Shown here one piece after another: positions 47,932 through 57,794 of a stretch of DNA of 64,000 nt. This DNA comes from Agrobacterium sp. AGB01 (lineage in GTDB: Bacteria; Pseudomonadota; Alphaproteobacteria; Rhizobiales; Rhizobiaceae), in the NCBI RefSeq assembly GCF_014851585.1, contig NZ_JACVAB010000006.1:248001-312000 (forward strand). The letters are read 5' to 3'. Position numbers and translations under genes: made by a program. Under the pieces are notes generated by a model. It worked only from the letters and a program-made list of their open reading frames with translations. It was not told the origin of the DNA and searched no databases. Within the stretch, counting starts at the first letter, position 1. Each line of letters starts with the position of its first letter.

Positions 47932-48873
47932 TTAGTAAAGAACGTTCTTTGCTTCCGGCTTTTCGATGTTGTCCTTGGTGACAACAACCACACCGGTATC
48001 AACGAACTTCTCGACCTTTTCCTTGTTGAGGATTTTGCCGATTGTCTGCACGCCAAGTTCACCCATCTGGTAGGAACCCTGAACGGCAATACCGGCCAGT
48101 GTACCATCCTTGACGAATTCCTGCAGGTCCTGGTTACCGTCAAAGCCGATACCAACAACCTTGCCAGCCTTGCCGGACTGAACCAGCGCACGGCCAACAC
48201 CGATTGCTGTTGGCTCATTGGCACCGAAGATGCCCTTGAGGTCTGAATTGGCAGCCAGAACGTCAGTCGTCTGGTTCAGAGCCGTTGCCATCTGCGACTG
48301 CGAATAGAACGGACCAACGATTTCCAGCTTGGAGTTTGCCTTGACGTATTCAGTGAAACCACCAACACGGCCAATTTCCGAACCGGCACCGGCAACGTAG
48401 GACATGATGGCGATCTTGCCTTCAGTGCCAACCTTTTCGATTAGCGCCTGGGCTGCAAGCTCGCCGGCCTTCTTGTTGTCGGTAGCAAGGAAAGACTGGT
48501 AGTACTGCTCGGAACCCTCAGCAAGCTGGGAGTCGATAAGTACGACAGGAATACGGGCTTCCCATGCCTTCTTGACGGCAGGAACAAGCGCGTCTGGATC
48601 CGACGGTGCAAGAACGATGCCATCAACCTTACGGTTTACTGCGTTTTCAACCATGTTCACCTGGTCAGCAATCGCAGATTCAGAAGCCGGACCCTGGAAT
48701 GTGATCGTGTGACCGTTCAAATCCTTGATCGCAGCATCTGCACCCTTCTGGACGTTCTGCCAGAATGTCGAGTTTACCGTCTTGACGATAACTGCAATTT
48801 CACCAGCCTGAACGGTGGAAACACTCCACAGTGCGATGACAGATGTGAGAAGGGCAATCGAAAGTTTCTTCAT
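47932..48873 (-). CDS. ABC sugar importer, periplasmic substrate-binding protein
   Basis: 313 residues from the ATG at 48873, with GGAGGAAGAG ahead. A signal peptide (about 1-24, SVSTVQA) is followed by a type I sugar-binding fold (Peripla_BP_4): IAVIVKTVNSTFWQNVQKGA near 30, VLAPSDPDALVPAV about 105, GIFGANEPTAIGVGRAL about 225 and VGIGFDGNQDLQEFVKDG about 255. Relatives bind ribose, xylose or galactose. The cargo here is probably L-fucose or L-galactose by context. Its own strong site suits high expression. Confidence 0.92.
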   Translation of the reverse strand: MKKLSIALLTSVIALWSVSTVQAGEIAVIVKTVNSTFWQNVQKGADAAIKDLNGHTITFQGPASESAIADQVNMVENAVNRKVDGIVLAPSDPDALVPAVKKAWEARIPVVLIDSQLAEGSEQYYQSFLATDNKKAGELAAQALIEKVGTEGKIAIMSYVAGAGSEIGRVGGFTEYVKANSKLEIVGPFYSQSQMATALNQTTDVLAANSDLKGIFGANEPTAIGVGRALVQSGKAGKVVGIGFDGNQDLQEFVKDGTLAGIAVQGSYQMGELGVQTIGKILNKEKVEKFVDTGVVVVTKDNIEKPEAKNVLY

Positions 48874-48958
48874 CTCTTCCTCCAATTATGGGCACTCTGG
48901 CCTTTTCGGGAGAACTCCTCGTCCCCCTTGTTGTTTACGGAAAGGGTCCGCGCCCTTC

Positions 48959-49981
48959 TCAGCGGCGGTTACGCAACTGGTCGATCCACACGGTCACCAG
49001 AATGACGAGGCCGATGATAATTTGCTGCGTGAAGGCCGAAACACCGTTCATGTTAAGACCATTGCGCAGAATACCGATGACAAAGGCACCAATGCCTGTG
49101 CCCGAAATTGTACCAACGCCACCGATCAGCGACGTACCGCCGATCACTGCGCTGGCAATCGCGTCCAGTTCGTACATCACGCCTTCATTCGGCTGTGCGG
49201 TAACAAGACGGGACATCAGAACGCAGCCTGTCAGGCCGGCAAGCGTACCTGAAAGAATGTAGGTAAAGTTTGTGACCCGGCTGACATTGACGCCGGACAG
49301 GCGCGCAGCTTCCGCGTTTGAGCCAACAGCATAGATGTGGCGGCCAAGTACTGAGCGGTTGAGCATCAGAGATACCGCAATACCGATGACGACCATCAGG
49401 ATGACCGGGTAGGGAATGCCTGGGAATACAACATTCGGGAAGCCGTCTTCGCCGATGTTGACGACACGGAACAGCGCGCCGTTACCGAGAACGCCAAAGG
49501 ATTCACCGAGGCCGGACACTGCACGGGCACCGGTAATCTGCAGGGCCACGCCGCGCGCGATCAACATCATACCAAGCGTTGCAATGAACGGCGGCAGTTT
49601 GAAGCGCGTGACCAAAAGGCCATTGATGTACCCACAGACTGAACCAGTCAGAATGCCGAGAAGCATCGCGAACGGCACGGGAATACCAAGTTCCTTCACC
49701 GCAAGTGCGGCAACAACGCCGGCGAGCGCCAGTACAGATCCAACGGAAAGGTCGATACCGCCGGTGATGATGACGCAAGTTGCGCCAATACCGAGAAGAG
49801 CGATCGACGTGACCTGCAAGGCGATGGTCATGGCATTGCTAACGGTGAAGAAAGCACTGCTGGTGAGCGAAAACACGATGGTCAACGCAACAAGGCTGCC
49901 GAGCGCCGCAAACTTCTGGATGATATCCTTCTGGCGGTCGCTCAAAGACATGTTCTTTTGTTCAGGATTATTGCTGCTCAT
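48959..49981 (-). CDS. ABC sugar importer, permease (RbsC family)
   Basis: 340 residues from the ATG at 49981, with AGGA five bases ahead. Eight or more hydrophobic helices are evident. Family stretches are SVGSVLALAGVVAAL about 75, LPPFIATLGMMLIARGVAL about 120, NAEAARLSGVNVSRV about 225 and SAVIGGTSLIGGVGTI about 275. It forms the channel for the sugar-binding protein above. It overlaps nothing but starts within nine bases of the ATPase stop. Confidence 0.94.
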   Translation of the reverse strand: MSSNNPEQKNMSLSDRQKDIIQKFAALGSLVALTIVFSLTSSAFFTVSNAMTIALQVTSIALLGIGATCVIITGGIDLSVGSVLALAGVVAALAVKELGIPVPFAMLLGILTGSVCGYINGLLVTRFKLPPFIATLGMMLIARGVALQITGARAVSGLGESFGVLGNGALFRVVNIGEDGFPNVVFPGIPYPVILMVVIGIAVSLMLNRSVLGRHIYAVGSNAEAARLSGVNVSRVTNFTYILSGTLAGLTGCVLMSRLVTAQPNEGVMYELDAIASAVIGGTSLIGGVGTISGTGIGAFVIGILRNGLNMNGVSAFTQQIIIGLVILVTVWIDQLRNRR

Positions 49982-49989
49982 TGCATTCC

Positions 49990-51555
49990 TCACTGCGCCG
50001 CCGGTACATAGCCGGATGCGTATCGCATGATTTCTTCCTGGTTCGTTTCGGCCGTCTTCAAGACACCGGTGATCCTGCCTTCATGGAAGACGGCAATACG
50101 ATCGGTCAGACCCAGCACTTCCGGCAATTCGGAACTGATGAGGATGACGCCAATGCCCTGTGCGGCCAATTCGTCCATGATTTTGTAAATGGCAAACTTC
50201 GCACCCACGTCGATACCGCGGGTCGGTTCATCAAAGAACAGGATGCGGGATTCGCGGAACAACCATTTACCGATGATGATTTTCTGCTGGTTACCACCGG
50301 ACAGCAAACGAACGGTCTGCTCGATCGACGGCGTCTTGACGTTGAGAAGATCGACATATTTGCGGGCAATCTCATTATGCTTGGCAAAATCAATCACGCC
50401 AAACTTGCTGGAAACTGCTTCCATGTTGGCAAGCGTCGTATTGGCTGCCACCGACATTTTCACCGCAAGACCATCACTTTTGCGGTCTTCGGAGAGATAG
50501 GCGATCCCTTCGCGGATAGCATCCTGTGGGGAGCGAATATCAAGAACGCGGCTTTCAAAGGTGATCTCGCCGGAATCGAGCGGATCAGCACCAAAAATCG
50601 CACGCGCGACTTCGGTACGACCGGCGCCCATCAGTCCAGCAAAGCCGAGAATTTCACCGCGCTTCAACTCAAAACTGACATCCTCGAACACGCCCTTGCG
50701 AGTCAGTCCCTTGACAGCAAAGATAACGTCGTCGGTCGGCGCGGATGTGCGCTCAGGGAATTTTTCCTCCAAAGACCGGCCAACCATTTGGGCAACAATT
50801 TGATCGACCGTCGTGTCTGCAAATTTGGCGGTGGAGATGTACCGGCCGTCACGCAAGATGGTGACACGATCAACGATCTGCGCCATCTCATCCAGACGGT
50901 GAGAAATATAGACGATGCCGACACCGGCCCGTTTCAGGTCATGAATGACCTTGAACAGCAGGGTGGTTTCCTGCTCGGTCAGCGACGAAGTTGGCTCGTC
51001 CATGATCAGCACTTCGGCGTCCAGAGACAGGGCCTTGGCAATTTCCACCATCTGGCATTGCGCAACGGAAAGACCGCGCACCGTCTGGTCGGGATCAATA
51101 TCGACACCCAGACGATCAAGACAGCGCTTGGCATCGGCGCGTAGTTTTTTGCGATCAACCCAGAAACCACGGCGTGGCTCACGCGCCAGATAAATGTTTT
51201 CCGCCACACTGAGGTGCGGAATGAGGTTCAGTTCCTGATGGATGATGGCAATGCCGGCCGCTTCGGATTCGAGCGGCGAGGAATACTGAACCTTGTTACC
51301 CTTGTGGATAATTGTACCTTCAGTCGGCTGATAAACGCCGCTGACAATTTTCATCAATGTTGATTTTCCGGCGCCGTTTTCACCACAGACCGCATGCACT
51401 TCACCGCGCACGAGATCAAAATGTACGCCCGACAAGGCCCGGACACCGGGGAATTCCTTGGTGATATTTTCGAGGCGCAGCAGGGTTTCGGCAGCACCGG
51501 CAAAGCTATCGCCGGGCATATTTCCGCCTGCGATATTGAGTTCGCCTTGTGACAT
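49990..51555 (-). CDS. ABC sugar importer, double ATPase subunit (RbsA/MglA type)
   Basis: 521 residues from the ATG at 51555 with GGAGG ahead. Two nucleotide-binding domains: first Walker A GENGAGKST near residue 60, signature LSVAQ and Walker B LIMDEPTSSLT; second domain with GLMGAGRTEVARAIFG, signature LSGGNQQK and FFDEPTRGID. This tandem form is typical of the carbohydrate uptake 2 class. It is the first gene of the operon and follows a promoter overlapped by an operator-like palindrome. Confidence 0.95.
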   Translation of the reverse strand: MSQGELNIAGGNMPGDSFAGAAETLLRLENITKEFPGVRALSGVHFDLVRGEVHAVCGENGAGKSTLMKIVSGVYQPTEGTIIHKGNKVQYSSPLESEAAGIAIIHQELNLIPHLSVAENIYLAREPRRGFWVDRKKLRADAKRCLDRLGVDIDPDQTVRGLSVAQCQMVEIAKALSLDAEVLIMDEPTSSLTEQETTLLFKVIHDLKRAGVGIVYISHRLDEMAQIVDRVTILRDGRYISTAKFADTTVDQIVAQMVGRSLEEKFPERTSAPTDDVIFAVKGLTRKGVFEDVSFELKRGEILGFAGLMGAGRTEVARAIFGADPLDSGEITFESRVLDIRSPQDAIREGIAYLSEDRKSDGLAVKMSVAANTTLANMEAVSSKFGVIDFAKHNEIARKYVDLLNVKTPSIEQTVRLLSGGNQQKIIIGKWLFRESRILFFDEPTRGIDVGAKFAIYKIMDELAAQGIGVILISSELPEVLGLTDRIAVFHEGRITGVLKTAETNQEEIMRYASGYVPAAQ

Positions 51556-51610
51556 CTGAGATCCTCCATGCGCAACCACGCTCCACCCGGTTGCCTTCAA
51601 TTGGACGCAA

Positions 51611-51639
51611 TGGTTAGGCCGCATTTTTTTATTGGTCAA
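51611..51639 (-). promoter_or_regulatory. Probable promoter of the sugar operon, overlapped by operator
   Basis: On the minus strand TTGACC (51639-51634) and TAACCA (51616-51611) are separated by 17 bases, facing the importer ATPase gene. The -35 box lies inside the palindrome 51631-51645, so a repressor bound there would block RNA polymerase. Confidence 0.55.
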
Positions 51640-51645
51640 GCCAAT
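51631..51645. promoter_or_regulatory. Candidate GntR operator ATTGGTCAAGCCAAT
   Basis: Interrupted palindrome attgg-tcaag-ccaat between the divergent importer and GntR genes. It resembles the ATTGGT...ACCAAT sites bound by UxuR/ExuR-type FadR-family regulators. The neighbouring gntR gene is the likely partner. Confidence 0.6.
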
Positions 51646-51782
51646 TATCTCAAAACTTCGAAACCGGCCTGATAGCAGAAAATTCAGAACCGTGATAAAT
51701 CTATATAATTCAACATATTAAACTTATTCTTGCCTATTGTCACACTTATCGATACGGTAAGGCCAAATTCCGCGAACTTAAA

Positions 51783-52493
51783 ATGCTTATACCCAACGAG
51801 ATGATTGGCCTGACCAGACAGATGGAAACACGCCGCCTTTACCAGCAGATTGCCGATCAGATCCGTGAGTTGATCGATCAGGGTGAATTTCAGCCCGGAT
51901 CGCGCCTGCCAGCGGAGCGGGAACTGGCCCAGAAACTGGGTGTTTCACGGCCGTCCCTACGCGAAGCACTGATTGCACTTGAAATCGATGGCAGCGTTGA
52001 AATTCGTATGGGGTCCGGCGTCTATGTGTCTGCGGAGCCCGCCACCACCACATGGCAAACCAAGTCGATGGGCGACAGCCCGACCGAACTGATGCAGGCG
52101 CGTGCCGCCATTGAGGGTGCAACAATTGTTTTGGCCGCAAGCCGCATTACGCCGGAAGCACTTGTCACGCTTCGCCAGTTACTGGACGGCATGAAAAAGG
52201 AAATCGATCTCGGCAAGAAGCCGCTCGATCAGGATAGACTGTTTCACATTACCATTGCTGAACAATCGCAAAACAGCGTGTTGGCCCGTATGGTGGCTGA
52301 GCTTTTTGATGAACGCCACAGTCCTATTTCCGCCCAGTTCCGCGTCCGCTTTGAGGACCGTGAAACATGGACACGTGCCCTAAATGAGCATGAAGCCATT
52401 CTGGCAGCCCTTGAAATGCGCGATCCACTGCTTGCACAAGCTGCGATGCATAGCCATCTCGAAAGCTCAAAGCAGCGCTGGATCGAGAATTGA
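51783..52493 (+). CDS. GntR-family transcriptional regulator, FadR/FCD type
   Basis: 236 residues. The N-terminal winged helix (about 18-85) shows LYQQIADQIRELIDQG, FQPGSRLPAERELAQKLGVSRPSLREALIALE and MGSGVYVS. The all-helical FCD ligand domain (about 100-225) includes EGATIVLAAS, DRLFHITIAEQSQN and the His-rich end HEAILAALEMRD, AAMHSHLE, which suggests a metal-bound acidic ligand. FCD regulators usually respond to sugar acids such as altronate or galactonate. It is divergent from the importer operon and probably represses it and itself. No clear ribosome binding site precedes 51783; an ATG at 51801 is an alternative. Confidence 0.9.
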   Translation: MLIPNEMIGLTRQMETRRLYQQIADQIRELIDQGEFQPGSRLPAERELAQKLGVSRPSLREALIALEIDGSVEIRMGSGVYVSAEPATTTWQTKSMGDSPTELMQARAAIEGATIVLAASRITPEALVTLRQLLDGMKKEIDLGKKPLDQDRLFHITIAEQSQNSVLARMVAELFDERHSPISAQFRVRFEDRETWTRALNEHEAILAALEMRDPLLAQAAMHSHLESSKQRWIEN

Positions 52494-52537
52494 GTAGCGC
52501 TTTTGCGCAGACATAGACCGGGAGGAGGAGAATCCCC

Positions 52538-54085
52538 GTGACAGTGCATGATAAAGCATTAAATTCCGAGCCAACAATCCTGCTGAATATCAACGATAAC
52601 GTTGCTGTGGCCCGCAGATCCATTCCTGCAGGAAACCCGACCGGCAGGGGAGATCTTGTCGCACTCGACCTGATCGGCCGCGGACACAAGGTTGCGCTGA
52701 AGACCATCAAGTCTGGCGAAGAAGTCCGTAAATACGGTCAGGTGATCGGTATTGCCACCCAGGACATTGAGCCCGGTCGTCATGTACACCTGCACAACCT
52801 TGCCATGGTACCCTCCGAGCATGCGCACCAGTTCAGCGTCGATATCGAGGAAACCGGCATGCTGCCGGAAGCCGAACGCCGCACATTCATGGGCTACGAT
52901 CGTGGCCTTGGTGGCGCTGGTACCCGCAATTACATCGGCGTCATCGCGTCCGTGAACTGTTCCGCCACCGTCTCCCGCTACATTGCCGACTACTTCAACA
53001 AGCAGGGCGGTCTGGACGGTTTTGACAACGTCGACGGTGTCGTTGCGCTGACCCATGGTGGGGGGTGTGCTCTCAACACCAAGTCGGAAGGGTACCGACT
53101 GCTGATCCGCACCATTCAGGGTTATGCACGTCATCCCAATTTTGGCGGCATTCTGCTGATCGGCCTCGGCTGTGAAACAAACCAGATTGCCCCCATTCTC
53201 GAACATTACCGGATGGAGGAGGGTGAGCGTCTGCGTACCATGACCATCCAGCAGCATGGCGGCACCCGCAAGACTATCGAAGCTGCGATTGCCCAGATCA
53301 AGGACATGCTGCCACTCGTCAATCAGGCCAAGCGCACCCCGCAGCCACTGTCCAAACTGAAACTGGCACTGGAATGTGGTGGTTCGGACGGTTATTCAGG
53401 CATTTCTGCAAACCCGGCCCTTGGTTACGCATCCGATCTGATCGTGCGCAATGGTGGCACCACGGTGCTTTCGGAAACGCCGGAAATCTATGGTGCAGAA
53501 CATCTTCTGACACGCCGTGCCGTAACGCCAGCGGTTGCCGAAAAGCTGCTTGAGCGCATTGATTGGTGGCGCGACTATACCGCCCGTAACGGAGACGAAC
53601 TGAATAACAACCCGTCGCACGGCAACAAGCTCGGCGGCTTGACCACCATTCTTGAGAAATCTCTGGGTGCCGTGGCCAAGGGTGGCTCGATGCCGTTGAA
53701 GGCGGTGTATGAATTTGCAGAAACCGTTACCGAACCAGGTTTCGTGTTTATGGACACACCCGGTTATGACCCCGTCGCTGTAACCGGCCAGGTTGCCGGC
53801 GGCTGCAACGTCATCTGTTTCACTACAGGACGTGGATCCGTATCCGGCTTCAAGCCCTCACCTTGCATTAAAATCGCGACCAACACTGAAATGTTCGAAC
53901 ACATGCAGGAAGACATGGATCTGAACTGCGGTGAAATCGTCACCGGTGTCGAAAGCATTGAGGAAGCAGGGGAACGGATTTTCGAGCGGATTCTCGCTGT
54001 TGCCTCTGGCGACAAGACAGTCAGCGAAATCTACGACTATGGTGATAACGAGTTTGTACCGTGGCAGGTTGGAGCTGTGACGTGA
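52538..54085 (+). CDS. uxaA: Altronate dehydratase (UxaA family)
   Basis: 515 residues, starting at GTG 52538 with GGAGGAGGAG seven bases ahead. An N-terminal SAF domain (about 10-95) and a large UxaA domain form the usual single chain. Family stretches are GYDRGLGGAGTRNYIGVIASVNCSATV about 105, LTHGGGCALN about 170, LECGGSDGYSGISANPALGYASD about 285 and GYDPVAVTGQVAGGCNVICFTTGRGS about 410. It converts D-altronate to 2-keto-3-deoxygluconate. Galactarate/fuconate-type relatives exist. It follows gntR by 44 bases and ends before a terminator. Confidence 0.88.
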   Translation: MTVHDKALNSEPTILLNINDNVAVARRSIPAGNPTGRGDLVALDLIGRGHKVALKTIKSGEEVRKYGQVIGIATQDIEPGRHVHLHNLAMVPSEHAHQFSVDIEETGMLPEAERRTFMGYDRGLGGAGTRNYIGVIASVNCSATVSRYIADYFNKQGGLDGFDNVDGVVALTHGGGCALNTKSEGYRLLIRTIQGYARHPNFGGILLIGLGCETNQIAPILEHYRMEEGERLRTMTIQQHGGTRKTIEAAIAQIKDMLPLVNQAKRTPQPLSKLKLALECGGSDGYSGISANPALGYASDLIVRNGGTTVLSETPEIYGAEHLLTRRAVTPAVAEKLLERIDWWRDYTARNGDELNNNPSHGNKLGGLTTILEKSLGAVAKGGSMPLKAVYEFAETVTEPGFVFMDTPGYDPVAVTGQVAGGCNVICFTTGRGSVSGFKPSPCIKIATNTEMFEHMQEDMDLNCGEIVTGVESIEEAGERIFERILAVASGDKTVSEIYDYGDNEFVPWQVGAVT

Positions 54086-54119
54086 TAGGCGTGAAACATT
54101 GAAATCGCCACGAAATGGA

Positions 54120-54147
54120 AAAAGGCCCGGATCTCTCTGGGCCTTTT
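54120..54147. terminator. Terminator between uxaA and purH
   Basis: Stem aaaaggccc/gggcctttt with an internal loop of about ten lies between two convergent stops. Flanking T runs exist on both strands, so it probably works both ways. Confidence 0.85.
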
Positions 54148-54206
54148 GATTATTGCTGTACTGGGACCTCTCCCAATAAAGGCAGGGAGAAGCCGCGGCG
54201 CTATGC

Positions 54207-55823
54207 TTAGTGACGGAAGTGGCGCATGCCAGTGAAGACCATCGCAACGTTATGTTCGTTGGCAGCGTCGATCACTTCCTGGTCACGCATAGAACCACCC
54301 GGCTGGATGACGGCTGTAGCGCCGGCAGCAATCGCGGCCAGCAAACCATCTGCAAACGGATAAAACGCTTCAGAAGCAACCGCAGAACCCTTTGTCAGTG
54401 GTTCGGCAAGGCCAAGCGCCTTGGCGGCGTCTTCAGCCTTCAGGGCTGCAATACGTGCGGAATCCACGCGGCTCATCTGGCCTGCGCCAATACCCGCTGT
54501 CTGACCATCCTTGGCGTAGATAACCGCGTTGGATTTCACGTGTTTTGCGACCTTGAACGCAAACTTCATGTCTTCCAACTCCTGGGCAGTCGGCGCACGT
54601 TTTGTCACAACCTTGAGGTCGAGGTCTTCAACCATGCCATTATCGCGGCTCTGAACCAAAAGGCCACCGGAGACGGTCTTGGCTGCGAGGCCACGCGAAC
54701 GCGGATCTGGCAGACCACCGGCCGACAGTAGGCGAAGGTTTGGCTTGCGCGCTACGATGGCCTTTGCTTCTTCCGTTACGTCGGGAGCAATGATGACTTC
54801 CGTGAACAGCTTGACGATTTCTTCGGCCGTCTGCACATCCAGCGTCTGGTTAAGCGCAATCACGCCACCAAATGCCGATACAGAATCGCAGGCGAGGGCC
54901 TTTTTATAGGCCTCAAGCATGGTTTCACCGGTTGCAACGCCACATGGATTGGCGTGCTTGATAATGGCACAGGCCGGACCGTTGGAGGCCGGAAACTCAC
55001 CCACCAGCTCGAAGGCAGCATCCGTGTCATTGATGTTGTTGTAGGAAAGCTGCTTGCCCTGCAACAGCGTTGCTGTGGCAACGCCGGGACGCTTCTCCCC
55101 GGTCAGGTAGAAGCCCGCGCTCTGATGTGGGTTTTCACCATAACGCATCTTTTCTTTCAGGACGCCACCAATTGCGCGGTAATCAGGTGCTTCAATTCCC
55201 AGCGCATCCGCGAACCAGTTGGATATCATCGCGTCATAGGCAGCTGTGCGAGCATAGGCCTTGGCAGCAAATTTCTGGCGCAGCGCGTAGGTTGTCTGGC
55301 CGTCATCAGCCTTCAGTGCATCCAGCAAAACGTCGTAGTCGGACGGATCAGTGATAACTGTCACATAGGCATGGTTCTTGGCGGAAGCGCGGATCATGGC
55401 CGGGCCACCAATATCGATATTCTCAACCGTTGTCGGGTAATCACCGCCCTTGGCGCGAACTTCCTCGAACGGGTAGAGATTGATGACGGAAAGATCGATG
55501 CCTTCGATACCGTGATTTGCCATGGCAGCGACGTGATCGGCATCATCACGGATCGCCAGAAGACCGCCATGCACATTCGGGTGCAGGGTCTTGACGCGGC
55601 CATCCATGATTTCCGGAAACTTCGTGACGTCAGAAACGTCGGTAACCGGTAAGCCAGCATCGGCAATAGCCTTCGCGGTTCCACCTGTCGACAGAAGTTT
55701 CACACCCATTGAAGCCAGTGTGGTGGCAAGTTCAATGATGCCGGTCTTGTCGGATACGGACAAAAGTGCCGTGCGAATTTTGACTTTATCCGGGGCGGGG
55801 ATTTTCTTGGAAACAACAGCCAT
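54207..55823 (-). CDS. purH: Bifunctional AICAR formyltransferase / IMP cyclohydrolase PurH
   Basis: 538 residues from the ATG at 55823, with CGGAG upstream; a 30-residue extension is not supported. The N-terminal cyclohydrolase domain (about 1-215) starts [17 protein letters not shown] and has [11 protein letters not shown] and [21 protein letters not shown]. The C-terminal transformylase has [25 protein letters not shown] about 280 and [23 protein letters not shown]. It does the last two steps of IMP synthesis. The upstream heparinase gene is co-oriented. Confidence 0.97.
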   Translation of the reverse strand: MAVVSKKIPAPDKVKIRTALLSVSDKTGIIELATTLASMGVKLLSTGGTAKAIADAGLPVTDVSDVTKFPEIMDGRVKTLHPNVHGGLLAIRDDADHVAAMANHGIEGIDLSVINLYPFEEVRAKGGDYPTTVENIDIGGPAMIRASAKNHAYVTVITDPSDYDVLLDALKADDGQTTYALRQKFAAKAYARTAAYDAMISNWFADALGIEAPDYRAIGGVLKEKMRYGENPHQSAGFYLTGEKRPGVATATLLQGKQLSYNNINDTDAAFELVGEFPASNGPACAIIKHANPCGVATGETMLEAYKKALACDSVSAFGGVIALNQTLDVQTAEEIVKLFTEVIIAPDVTEEAKAIVARKPNLRLLSAGGLPDPRSRGLAAKTVSGGLLVQSRDNGMVEDLDLKVVTKRAPTAQELEDMKFAFKVAKHVKSNAVIYAKDGQTAGIGAGQMSRVDSARIAALKAEDAAKALGLAEPLTKGSAVASEAFYPFADGLLAAIAAGATAVIQPGGSMRDQEVIDAANEHNVAMVFTGMRHFRH

Positions 55824-55928
55824 CGGCTTACTCCGTATAGGCAGGAAAATCAGCCGGAAGCAGAGACCGGCGGTTGGGGTCGCGTTAGCACACCTTCCCA
55901 CGGGAATAAACACGAATCAGGCAGTCAT

Positions 55929-57572
55929 TCAGGCCTTACGGTCTAAAAACCAGCGTATTTCGCGTACTTCGGGAACCTCGAAAGCTACTTCAATCTGTTG
56001 CGAGCGGCGTGGGCCGGACACATTTGCCATGAAGATATCATCGGTAATGGCAAGCGCTCGGCCGGGAACTGAGAACTGCCAGCGGGTACCATCAGGTGCA
56101 GTCAGAACTACAGTTTCATCATTGAACTGGCTAAGTTCGATCAGGGGATGAACATGGAAGCGCGCAACAGCCAGCAGGCTTTCAGGAATATGTTTGTTGT
56201 TCTTGCCCCCCACAGAGACGATGTCACGACCCCGGATACGTGTTCCAGCCTCGTTCATGTCCACTTCGCGCTCATGCAGGTAACCAAAATCGGCAACATA
56301 ACCGTCATGCGTTGCGGAAACGATGTCGTTTTTATTAGGCCCAGTCGTGCGGTTGACCGTCACCTCGCGGGTACCTTGCACCATGATTGGTCCGAGAAAT
56401 GCTGAGCGGGAAAATCGGCATGACGACGTATCGGCCAAGGTCACAGTTGAATGGGCCGCCGTGGAGCGTGCCAGTTCTTTCAGTTCGACACTGCCATTTT
56501 CCGGAGAACCCGAATTGACGATAAAGCGATAACGCCCTGCAGACATTTCAAAAGACAGGCAACCGGCATGGGCGGTTGATGACAGCTCAACAGACAAAGC
56601 CCGGCCAGTGTCAATCAGCACAGTTGTGTCTCCGGCTACCAAGCGCTGATAGGCCATGTCAGGCAGTTCACGCGTCGTTAGCCCAGCCGTGTCGTCATAC
56701 CGCAGTACAGCCGCCAGTTCGTTGGCCAGCGTGCTCGTGGCGCCGTTAAACAGACCCAGATCACCATCTTGATGCCTGAAAAACCGCAGTGCCGGAAATA
56801 TTCGGTCAATTGCGGAAACAAGCCCGGACGGAACAGTGTGTCCGAGATTAATATAGCTGTGACGCAGCGGCAGCAGATCCAGCAGCAGATCGAGAAGAAC
56901 CCGCGGATTGCGTGAAACATGGCCACCATCCGGAAGGATCTGACGTTCCATTTCACGACTTAATCTTCTGGCCTGACGCGACACCCAGGATTGTTTGCCA
57001 GACATACAGATTGAGGCGATAGCCAGTGCAATATGTATTCGCAGGCGAGTTTCACCATCGGGCGCAAAGCGGGCGATCATGCCGAGATAACGCACGTGAA
57101 AACCCAGTGTCTTCATGAAGCGGCGATAGAAACCACTCTCGGCGTCATTCAGTACAACAGGAGAATGCGACAGGAGCGCAATCAACCGTCTGGCGGCAAT
57201 GTCCGGCTCCCACGCCAGACCACGCGCTTTTCGCCCGTGCAGCGCCATCCATTCGGCCACCAGTTGGCGGGCCTTTGCGCAGCATTCATTTGTACGGTGA
57301 GCACGAATATGCCGCAACCATTCAAAGGAATAGAGGCTCTCTGCAAAGGCCTGACTTGGCAATTCATCCGCAAAAACCGAGACGCCATCCAGTTCGTAGA
57401 TCCGGCCAGCCAGAACGATACGACCGTTCAGCAATTCTTCCGCGACGAACGGATCAACGGCGCGTAAATCTGTCGGTGCTGCAACCAGCCCATCAGGCGC
57501 AGACACCCCGGGTATCAGGACCATACGCAAGCCGGCAACCCGTATACGCGCACGACGGTAGAGGGTTTTCAT
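55929..57572 (-). CDS. Heparinase II/III-like protein
   Basis: 547 residues from the ATG at 57572 (AGGG nearby). The N-terminal helical alginate-lyase-like domain (about 60-300) and C-terminal beta-rich heparinase II/III domain (about 330-530, with HAGCLSFEMSAGRYRFIVNSG and TRIRGRDIVSVGG) are recognisable. No signal peptide is clear. In Brucella-type genomes this gene sits between purH and rsmB, as here, and the substrate is unknown. A role in surface or wall polysaccharide turnover is only a guess. Confidence 0.82.
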   Translation of the reverse strand: MKTLYRRARIRVAGLRMVLIPGVSAPDGLVAAPTDLRAVDPFVAEELLNGRIVLAGRIYELDGVSVFADELPSQAFAESLYSFEWLRHIRAHRTNECCAKARQLVAEWMALHGRKARGLAWEPDIAARRLIALLSHSPVVLNDAESGFYRRFMKTLGFHVRYLGMIARFAPDGETRLRIHIALAIASICMSGKQSWVSRQARRLSREMERQILPDGGHVSRNPRVLLDLLLDLLPLRHSYINLGHTVPSGLVSAIDRIFPALRFFRHQDGDLGLFNGATSTLANELAAVLRYDDTAGLTTRELPDMAYQRLVAGDTTVLIDTGRALSVELSSTAHAGCLSFEMSAGRYRFIVNSGSPENGSVELKELARSTAAHSTVTLADTSSCRFSRSAFLGPIMVQGTREVTVNRTTGPNKNDIVSATHDGYVADFGYLHEREVDMNEAGTRIRGRDIVSVGGKNNKHIPESLLAVARFHVHPLIELSQFNDETVVLTAPDGTRWQFSVPGRALAITDDIFMANVSGPRRSQQIEVAFEVPEVREIRWFLDRKA

Positions 57573-57794
57573 AAAAAACCCTGCACTTCCGTAACCGTTG
57601 GAGTTAGACCCTGCCAAACCGTTTTTCCCGTCTATACGGTCTCATGCCTGATTTTAAGGATTTGCACACGAAACAAATAATTTAGCAATCAATCACATGA
57701 TTCGTGATTGATTGCATAATCTTTTTAAGACACGGAATTTCAAGAAAAAAATCCGACGTCAATTTTTCAGAGGAGGAAATCCGGCGGGCTTTGC

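Noticed and set aside
49981..51144. 387-codon open frame on plus opposite the ABC ATPase
   Set aside because: The opposite strand carries an ATPase with all motifs, so this frame is a by-product of its codon use.
55824..55928. Possible ZTP (pfl) riboswitch ahead of purH
   Set aside because: purH leaders sometimes carry this motif, but the two conserved blocks of the family are not found here; only short GC-rich runs are.
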